DNA of 8,123 bases. Origin: CAMDBL01 sp964498125. GTDB taxonomy: Bacteria > Pseudomonadota > Alphaproteobacteria > Rhizobiales > Hyphomicrobiaceae. The stretch spans positions 1-8,123 of the forward strand of contig CAZCGE010000083.1 in assembly GCA_964498125.1 (NCBI GenBank). The letters run 5' to 3'. The position numbers were made by a program, and so were the translations under genes. Below are positions 1-4,618 of the stretch, piece after piece (the first letter of the stretch is position 1; every line of letters begins with the position of its first letter). Below the pieces are notes generated by a model, which did not search any database, was not told the DNA's origin, and worked only from the letters and a program-made list of their open reading frames with translations.

Positions 1-8
1 CCTCCTAT
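1..8 (-). promoter_or_regulatory. Strong Shine-Dalgarno site of a downstream gene lying beyond the left edge
   Basis: Read on the minus strand, the last bases of the window are ATAGGAGG, a full anti-16S match (AGGAGG at 1-6). It lies about 10 bases after the stop codon of the hydroxylase large subunit. A start codon is therefore expected roughly 5-9 bases beyond the edge, in the same transcription direction. This implies a tightly coupled next gene in the operon. By family habit it could be a small [2Fe-2S] or FAD subunit of the hydroxylase, but nothing of it is visible here. Confidence 0.7.
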
Positions 9-16
9 CGTCGCCG

Positions 17-2371
17 TCACGCCGCCGACTTGACCGCGCCCTGCAGCGCCTGCCAGACCCGCTCCGGTGTCATCGGCAGGTCGAGGTGGGTGATACCGCG
101 CACGGACAACGCATCCAGCACGGCGCTGACGCCCGACGGCAGCGAGCCCGCGACGCCGGATTCGCCGGCGCCCTTGGCGCCGAGCGGATTATTGGTGCAG
201 GGCACGCCATGGTGCAGCACGGTCATCGCCGGCATGTCGTCGGAGCGCGGCATGACGTAGTCCATGAACGTGGCGGTGAGGAGCTGGCCGTCGTCGCCAT
301 AGATCATCTGCTCACCGAGTACCTGGCCGAGACCCTGCGCCACGCCGCCGTGGATCTGGCCGACCACGATGGTCTCGTTCAGAATGTTGCCGACGTCGTC
401 GACCGCGACGTAGCCGACGACCTTGACGAATCCGGTGTCCGGGTCGATCTCCACCTCGCAGATGTGGCAACCATTGGGGAAGCTCATCTGCGGCGAGGTG
501 AACTTGGCCACCGCGTCGAGCCCGCCCTGCAGCGCCTCGGGCATCGCGACCGTGCGCATGCGCCCGGCGACATCGAGGATCGTCATGCCGCGATCGGTGC
601 CGACGACGCTGAATCGGCCATCCTTGAACTGGATATCGCCGACGCCCGCCTCGAGCAGGTGCGCGGCGCCGAGCTTGCCCTTCTCGATCGCCTGGTCGCA
701 GGCCAGTGCCGTGGCGCTGCCCGCCATCATGATCGAGCGCGAGGCGACACTCGGCGTGCCGACCGGCACCTCGTCGCTGTCGCCCTGGATCAGCTTGACC
801 ATGCTCGGGTCGACTCCGAGACGGCCAGCGACCAAAGGCACGAAGGTGGACAAGTGCCCTTGCCCCATCGCTTGCACGCCGGTGCGCAGCGCCACTTTGC
901 CGTCGGCCTCGAAGCGCAAGTCGACGGTTTCGTCGAGGATGCCGCCCGCCACTTCCAGGAAGCAGCCGATACCGATGCCGCGCAGCCTGCCGGCGGTCTC
1001 GGATTTGGCGCGCCGCGCTGGAAACCCACTCCAATCGGCCGCCGCCAGCGCCTTGTCGAGAACCGTGGCGAACTCGCCGCTGTCATAGATCGGGCCGTTC
1101 GGCGTCTTATAGGGCATGGCCGAGGCCGGAATCATGTTGCGGCGCCTGAGCTCGACGCGGTCGAGCCGCAAGGCGCGGGCGGCGTTGTCGATCAGCCGCT
1201 CGACGACATAGATCGCCTCGGGGCGGCCTGCGCCCCTGTAGGGTCCGAGCGGGGCGGCGTTGGTCAGCACGATCCTGGCGTTCATGTCGATGGCGGGGAA
1301 CACGTAGACGCTGGACAGGCAGTTCTTGGTGTTGGTGGTGGTGAAGATCGAGGCGAACGAGGTGGTGTAGGCGCCGATGCCGACCGTGCTGCGCATGCGC
1401 AGCGCCAGGAATTTGCCATGGGCATCGAGCGCCAGCTCGCCCTCCAGGATGCCGTCGCGCCCCGCCGTATCGCCGAGGAAGCTTTCGAGGCGCGTGCCGC
1501 ACCAGCGCACGGGGTGCCCGAACTTACGCGCGGCGAACAAGATTGCGGCGTATTCGACGTAGGTCTGTGCTTTCATGCCGAAGCCACCACCGACATCGTG
1601 CGTCTGCACGCGGATCTGTTGCGCGGGAACCTTGAATACGAATTCCGACAGCACGCGCCGGATGATGGCCACGCCTTGCGTCGGCGCCAGCAGGCCATAG
1701 CGCCCGGATGCCGCGTCATAGGTGGCCAGCGCCGCGCGCGGCTCCATCGCCACCACGGCGAGGCGGGTATCGACCAGGCGGATCTTTTCCACGTGGGCCG
1801 CCACGGCGAAAGCCGCATCGGTGGCCGGTGTGGTCGGATCACCCCAATCCAGCGCGATGTTGCCCGGCACTTCGGACCACACCGCGGCAGCACCCGGGGC
1901 CAGCGCGCGCGTGACATCCGAGGCCGCCGGCAGCACGCCGATATCGGCCACCACGGCCTCGGCGGCGTCGTTCGCCTGGTGCTGCGTCTCGGCCACGACG
2001 ATGGCGATCGGCTCGCCGACGTAGCGCACGCGATCGCCGGCCAAGATCGGCATATTTGCCGAGAACATCGGCTTGCCGTCCCTGCCTGGGAAGGCGAACA
2101 GCGGCGGGATGGCGCCGATGCCGGCGGCGGCCAGGTCCTGACCCGTGACGATGCCAACCACGCCAGGCATGCTGGTGGCCGCACCGATATCGACGCCACG
2201 CAGATGACCATGCGCCACCTGCGCGCGCACGAAGGCGGCATAGGTCTGACCCGGCACCGTCACATCATCGGTGAAGCGGCCCTGCCCGATGAGCAGGGGC
2301 AGGTCCTCGCTGCGCGGCACATGCTGGCTGCTGCCGAAGCGCAGTGCGCCGGTGTCTGCTTGCCCGCTCAT
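17..2371 (-). CDS. Xanthine dehydrogenase / CoxL-like family molybdopterin-binding large subunit
   Basis: This is a 784-residue molybdenum hydroxylase large subunit, the usual length for the family, which hydroxylates or oxidises small organic substrates using a molybdopterin cytosine dinucleotide cofactor. In order it shows the a/b hammerhead domain (about residues 20-135, with RVRYVGEPIAIVVAE near its end), the first cofactor-binding half with GGGFGMK at 261-267, the active-site loop PYRGAGR at 377-383, the second cofactor-binding half with MGQGH at about 502-506, and GAKGAGESG, whose Glu737 is the expected catalytic base. The active-site loop resembles form II CoxL-like proteins (AYRGAGR). 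It lacks the Cys-containing AYRCSFR loop of true CO dehydrogenase, so CO oxidation is unlikely and the substrate is unknown. I prefer the ATG at 2369-2371: GGAAGG at 2381-2386 sits 9 bases before it but directly abuts the other in-frame ATG at 2378-2380, which would add three residues. The usual small FeS and medium FAD subunits are absent from the window; one may follow off the left edge. An SDR gene lies upstream on the same strand. Confidence 0.93.
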   Translation of the reverse strand: MSGQADTGALRFGSSQHVPRSEDLPLLIGQGRFTDDVTVPGQTYAAFVRAQVAHGHLRGVDIGAATSMPGVVGIVTGQDLAAAGIGAIPPLFAFPGRDGKPMFSANMPILAGDRVRYVGEPIAIVVAETQHQANDAAEAVVADIGVLPAASDVTRALAPGAAAVWSEVPGNIALDWGDPTTPATDAAFAVAAHVEKIRLVDTRLAVVAMEPRAALATYDAASGRYGLLAPTQGVAIIRRVLSEFVFKVPAQQIRVQTHDVGGGFGMKAQTYVEYAAILFAARKFGHPVRWCGTRLESFLGDTAGRDGILEGELALDAHGKFLALRMRSTVGIGAYTTSFASIFTTTNTKNCLSSVYVFPAIDMNARIVLTNAAPLGPYRGAGRPEAIYVVERLIDNAARALRLDRVELRRRNMIPASAMPYKTPNGPIYDSGEFATVLDKALAAADWSGFPARRAKSETAGRLRGIGIGCFLEVAGGILDETVDLRFEADGKVALRTGVQAMGQGHLSTFVPLVAGRLGVDPSMVKLIQGDSDEVPVGTPSVASRSIMMAGSATALACDQAIEKGKLGAAHLLEAGVGDIQFKDGRFSVVGTDRGMTILDVAGRMRTVAMPEALQGGLDAVAKFTSPQMSFPNGCHICEVEIDPDTGFVKVVGYVAVDDVGNILNETIVVGQIHGGVAQGLGQVLGEQMIYGDDGQLLTATFMDYVMPRSDDMPAMTVLHHGVPCTNNPLGAKGAGESGVAGSLPSGVSAVLDALSVRGITHLDLPMTPERVWQALQGAVKSAA

Positions 2372-2380
2372 GGGGGTCAT

Positions 2381-2386
2381 CCTTCC
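2381..2386 (-). promoter_or_regulatory. Ribosome binding site deciding the start of the hydroxylase large subunit
   Basis: GGAAGG on the minus strand lies 9 bases before the ATG at 2369-2371 and zero bases before the ATG at 2378-2380. Normal spacing therefore favours the inner ATG as the real start. Confidence 0.55.
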
Positions 2387-2413
2387 GCTTGGTCGTCAGT
2401 GGAATACGTCGCC

Positions 2414-2450
2414 AATGGTTTGCACGGGCGCGCAGGCCCCGCAAACCATT
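2414..2450. repeat. Long inverted repeat (possible RNA hairpin) between the SDR and hydroxylase genes
   Basis: Two perfect 10-base arms, AATGGTTTGC at 2414-2423 and GCAAACCATT at 2441-2450, enclose 17 bases. Inside, GGGC (2426-2429) and GCCC (2436-2439) can pair again, giving a 10+4 base-pair stem with a small internal bulge and a 6-base loop. The element sits in the 112-base gap between two co-directional genes, 27 bases before the ribosome binding site of the second. No run of T follows on the minus strand, so it is not a textbook intrinsic terminator. It could be an attenuator, an mRNA-stability or processing hairpin, a REP-like element or an operator. Confidence 0.7.
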
Positions 2451-2492
2451 TCCAGACAGGCGGAACAAGGCATTCAGGTACAGCGGCGGCCC

Positions 2493-3296
2493 TCATTGGG
2501 CCGTCACCCCGCCGTCCACCACCAGCGCCGATCCGGTCATGAATTTTGCATCGTCGGAGGCCAGGAACACGATCGCGCGGGCGATGTCGTCAGGGGCGCC
2601 GAGACGGCCGATCGGGTGCAGCAGGCGTGAGGCCTCGCGCGCGGCGTCGATGTCGTTCGAGCCCGTGATGGCCATGCGGCGCACGAAGGTCTGCTCGCCC
2701 ATGTCGGTCTCGATGACGCCGGGGTGCACGGAATTGACGCGGATGCGGTCGCCCTTGCGCCCGAAGGCCAGCGCCGTTGACTTGGTGAACAGCGTCACGC
2801 CGCCCTTGGTCATGGAGTAGAGCGCGTCCAAGTGCGAGCCGACCAGCCCGGCGATGGAGGCGAGATTGACGATGGCACTACCGTGCGGGCTATCGCGGCC
2901 GGCGGCGCGCAGGGCCGGTGCCGCCAATTTGGTGCCAAGGAAAACGCCGGTGAGGTTGACCGCCACCAGTTTGTGCCACTCGGCCAGGCTGACCTCCTCG
3001 AAGTCGCGGCCGAGGAACACGCCGGCATTGTTGACGAGAATATCCAGTTTGCCAAACTTGCCGGTGGCCACGCCCACCGCGGCGGTCCATGCCGCCTCGC
3101 TGGTGACGTCGAGTTCGACAAAGACGGCCTCGCCGCCGGCCTTGACGATGCCGGCCACGGTTTCACGCCCGAGATCAGCGAGCAGATCGGCGACGACCAC
3201 GCGAGCGCCGGCCTGGCTCATCAATCGGGCGGTCTCGGCACCAATACCGCGCGCGCTGCCTGATATCAGCGCCACCTTGCCATCGAGACTGTTCAT
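2493..3296 (-). CDS. NAD(P)-dependent short-chain dehydrogenase/reductase (classical SDR)
   Basis: This 267-residue protein is a complete classical SDR. The dinucleotide-binding motif is ISGSARGIG (Gly13, Gly17, Gly19). Asp37 at the end of the second strand (VVVADL) points to NAD(H) rather than NADP(H). Asp63 lies in LDV, the structural NNAG is at 89-92, and the catalytic tetrad is Asn114, Ser147, Tyr160 and Lys164 (YSMTK). HPG is at 191-193 and the C-terminal end TGSALVVDGG is typical. It would interconvert an alcohol and a ketone in the cytoplasm; the substrate cannot be read from the sequence. The start at 3294-3296 fits the usual SDR N-terminus, with GGGGAG (3308-3313) 11 bases upstream. 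It is the first gene of the leftward cluster, followed after 112 bases by the molybdenum hydroxylase subunit, so the two may be successive steps of one catabolic route (inference). Similar proteins are annotated loosely as glucose 1-dehydrogenase, cyclopentanol dehydrogenase or 3-oxoacyl-ACP reductase; none of these names is justified here. Confidence 0.93.
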   Translation of the reverse strand: MNSLDGKVALISGSARGIGAETARLMSQAGARVVVADLLADLGRETVAGIVKAGGEAVFVELDVTSEAAWTAAVGVATGKFGKLDILVNNAGVFLGRDFEEVSLAEWHKLVAVNLTGVFLGTKLAAPALRAAGRDSPHGSAIVNLASIAGLVGSHLDALYSMTKGGVTLFTKSTALAFGRKGDRIRVNSVHPGVIETDMGEQTFVRRMAITGSNDIDAAREASRLLHPIGRLGAPDDIARAIVFLASDDAKFMTGSALVVDGGVTAQ

Positions 3297-3396
3297 GTTG
3301 CGTTGCGCTCCCCATGTTATGTGATCGGCCGGCGAGGTCTGACGCCCCGCAGGCGGAATGATCTAAGCATCAGAGGGAGAGATTTGAAAGGCTCGA

Positions 3397-3416
3397 GACC
3401 GCGGTTGCGCGCGGTC
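3397..3416. repeat. 7-bp GC-rich inverted repeat
   Basis: GACCGCG (3397-3403) and CGCGGTC (3410-3416) are perfect inverted copies around a 6-base loop. It lies about 100 bases upstream of the SDR start, so it would be in that gene's leader or promoter. No T run follows on either strand. With such GC-rich arms it could arise by chance. Confidence 0.35.
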
Positions 3417-3483
3417 AAACATGCGCCGTCCAAGGCGGGCGACCGGTCAGGAGTTGCAGCATGCCGCCGCGCATTTAGACGTT

Positions 3484-3525
3484 GGATACCAATCACGCCG
3501 TTGGCCGGCCGCCGGATATCAATCA
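3484..3525. repeat. Imperfect 12-base direct repeat, about three helical turns apart
   Basis: GGATACCAATCA (3484-3495) recurs as GGATATCAATCA (3514-3525), 11 of 12 bases matching, with starts 30 bases apart. Spacing near three DNA turns puts both copies on the same face, as expected for paired regulator sites. GGCCGGCC (3503-3510) lies between them. The region is more AT-rich than its surroundings. No regulator gene is visible nearby and no known consensus is recognised. Confidence 0.4.
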
Positions 3526-3548
3526 TTAACGCCTGTCAATACATACTC

Positions 3549-3566
3549 CTGTTCCCTGCGGAACAG
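3549..3566. repeat. 7-bp inverted repeat upstream of the FecR-domain gene
   Basis: CTGTTCC (3549-3555) and GGAACAG (3560-3566) are perfect inverted copies with a 4-base loop CTGC, about 80 bases before the FecR-domain start. It could be an operator dyad or a 5' leader hairpin. No T tract follows on the plus strand. Confidence 0.4.
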
Positions 3567-3605
3567 CGGCGCGCAGCCACCCATGCAACACTGATTGTTG
3601 CTTGA

Positions 3606-3619
3606 CCTGGCAGTCCAGG
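3606..3619. repeat. Small inverted repeat in the FecR-domain gene leader
   Basis: CCTGG (3606-3610) and CCAGG (3615-3619) pair around CAGT. It ends 11 bases before the presumed ribosome binding site at 3631. The stem is only five pairs, so it is weak evidence of structure. Confidence 0.25.
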
Positions 3620-3647
3620 CCGTTGCCGCCGTGAGGCGTAATTCGTC

Positions 3648-4613
3648 ATGTTGAAAAAGGTCTGCAGCATGCGCAACCTGGGATTGACGATTTGTCTCGG
3701 CCCCATGATTCTGGGCGCCATGATTTCGGCCGGCGCCGCCGAAGCCGCACCGACACCGCGGATCGGCACCGCCGTCGAGGTCGTCAATCAGGTGCGTGCT
3801 GAATTCGAGCAGGACCGCCGCGAGTTGCAGAAGGGCGATGGCGTGCATCAGAACGAGTTGGTCGAGGTCGGCGAGGCTTCGATCGGCGAACTCGTTCTCG
3901 AAGATAAGACGAAGCTGGCGCTTGGGCCCGGCTCCCGCATCCTGCTCGATAAATTCGTCTATGACGGAGAAAAGACCAAGGGTGATATCGTTCTCAATCT
4001 GGTGAAGGGAACGTTTCGCTTCATTACGGGCGTCGCAACCAAGAATTCCTATCGCATCCGTACCCCGGCCGCGGCCATCACGGTGCGTGGCACGATCTTC
4101 GACGTTTTCATTGCCAGCGACAGCAGCATCTGGATCTTGCTGATGGAAGGCAGTATTCGCGCCTGCAACGACCAGGGCACCTGCCGCAATCTCGATCGGC
4201 CCGGCCAGATTCTCCGCGTCTCGGCGCAAGGCGACATTGCCCAGCCCAGCAGTTGGCCGTCGCTGCCGGGGCGCCAGGCCGTGCCGTTCGACGAGGCCTT
4301 CCCGTTCGTGGCCAACGCGCCCGGCATCGATCCCAACCCGACCTTGACGCGCGACGCCATCGTGCTCGGCCGCCTGCCTGCCCCGCCAAAGAAAGAGACC
4401 CCGGTCAAGACTAAGAAACCGCGTGATCCCGATGACGATCCTCCGCCGCGCTCCAGGCAGACCAAGGCGCAGGAATCGGATGATGCGGCCAATCTTGCGG
4501 TCGGGCTTGCCATTGGCTTCGGTGTCGGTCGCGCCATCGGCGGAGGCAGACGATCCGGCGGGGATCATCACCGGCCGCCCACTAAGCCGCCGAGCACCAA
4601 TCGCAAATTCTGA
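3648..4613 (+). CDS. Secreted FecR-domain protein with C-terminal glycine-rich segment
   Basis: The product is 321 residues (314 if the ATG at 3669 is used; that one has AAGG 8 bases upstream and is equally plausible). An N-terminal signal peptide covers about residues 8-33: a hydrophobic stretch, then small residues ending AAEA before APTP, with no lipobox. The FecR fold follows (about 60-190), with LVLEDKTKLALGPGS (82-96), the family signature YRIRTPAAAITVRGTIFDV (135-153) and WILLMEGSI (162-170). Cys173 and Cys179 sit in ACNDQGTC and could form a periplasmic disulfide. A Pro/Lys/Asp-rich linker (about 245-276) leads to a glycine-zipper-like hydrophobic stretch (282-300) and a basic, proline-rich tail. 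Unlike the iron-citrate regulator FecR it has no cytoplasmic anti-sigma domain, and no sigma-factor or TonB receptor gene is in view, so a sigma-regulator role is unlikely. It probably acts in the periplasm or at the envelope; its ligand is unknown. It converges on the CHASE2 cyclase gene, a family pairing I recall from other proteobacterial genomes but cannot check here. Confidence 0.88.
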   Translation: MLKKVCSMRNLGLTICLGPMILGAMISAGAAEAAPTPRIGTAVEVVNQVRAEFEQDRRELQKGDGVHQNELVEVGEASIGELVLEDKTKLALGPGSRILLDKFVYDGEKTKGDIVLNLVKGTFRFITGVATKNSYRIRTPAAAITVRGTIFDVFIASDSSIWILLMEGSIRACNDQGTCRNLDRPGQILRVSAQGDIAQPSSWPSLPGRQAVPFDEAFPFVANAPGIDPNPTLTRDAIVLGRLPAPPKKETPVKTKKPRDPDDDPPPRSRQTKAQESDDAANLAVGLAIGFGVGRAIGGGRRSGGDHHRPPTKPPSTNRKF

Positions 4614-4618
4614 TCACC

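Larger units (their letters stand above)
3297..3647. other. Divergent intergenic region between the SDR and FecR-domain genes
   Basis: This 351-base stretch separates two divergent genes and must contain both promoters if they are independently expressed. I see no long conserved reading frame, RNA gene or mobile element. It contains inverted repeats at 3397-3416, 3549-3566 and 3606-3619, an imperfect direct repeat at 3484-3525, and the 8-base palindrome GGCCGGCC at 3503-3510 between the direct repeat copies. A consensus -35-like TTGACA occurs on the minus strand at 3534-3539, but no good -10 lies at 16-18 bases. No confident promoter can be named for either gene. GTGAGG at 3631-3636 is a modest ribosome binding site for the FecR-domain gene. 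Confidence 0.6.

Noticed and set aside
17..2371. Naming the large subunit coxL (carbon monoxide dehydrogenase)
   Set aside because: The active-site loop is PYRGAGR, without the cysteine of the form I CO dehydrogenase loop, so the symbol would mislead.
86..2542. Very long open frame (about 818 codons) on the plus strand across the hydroxylase gene
   Set aside because: It is antisense to a gene with full family motifs, and its translation is a His/Arg/Asp/Gly-rich string with no recognisable domain. Such frames are expected opposite GC-rich genes because TTA, CTA and TCA codons are rare.
3449..3478. AGGAG followed 7 bases later by a five-codon frame ATG...TAG (MPPRI)
   Set aside because: It has the look of a leader peptide, but it has no regulatory codon run, no clear attenuator hairpin pair and lies about 170 bases before the next gene. 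A chance match is likelier.
3534..3539. Consensus TTGACA on the minus strand
   Set aside because: No acceptable -10 box lies at 16-18 bases; the best partners are too close, so I do not call a promoter.
3303..3605. 100-codon plus-strand open frame in the divergent intergenic region
   Set aside because: It has a non-ATG start without a ribosome binding site and an Arg-rich, low-information translation with no hydrophobic or domain pattern.
3519..4571. 350-codon open frame on the minus strand over the FecR-domain gene
   Set aside because: It is a shadow frame. The plus-strand product has a signal peptide and the FecR signature, and the minus-strand product is compositionally odd with no domain.
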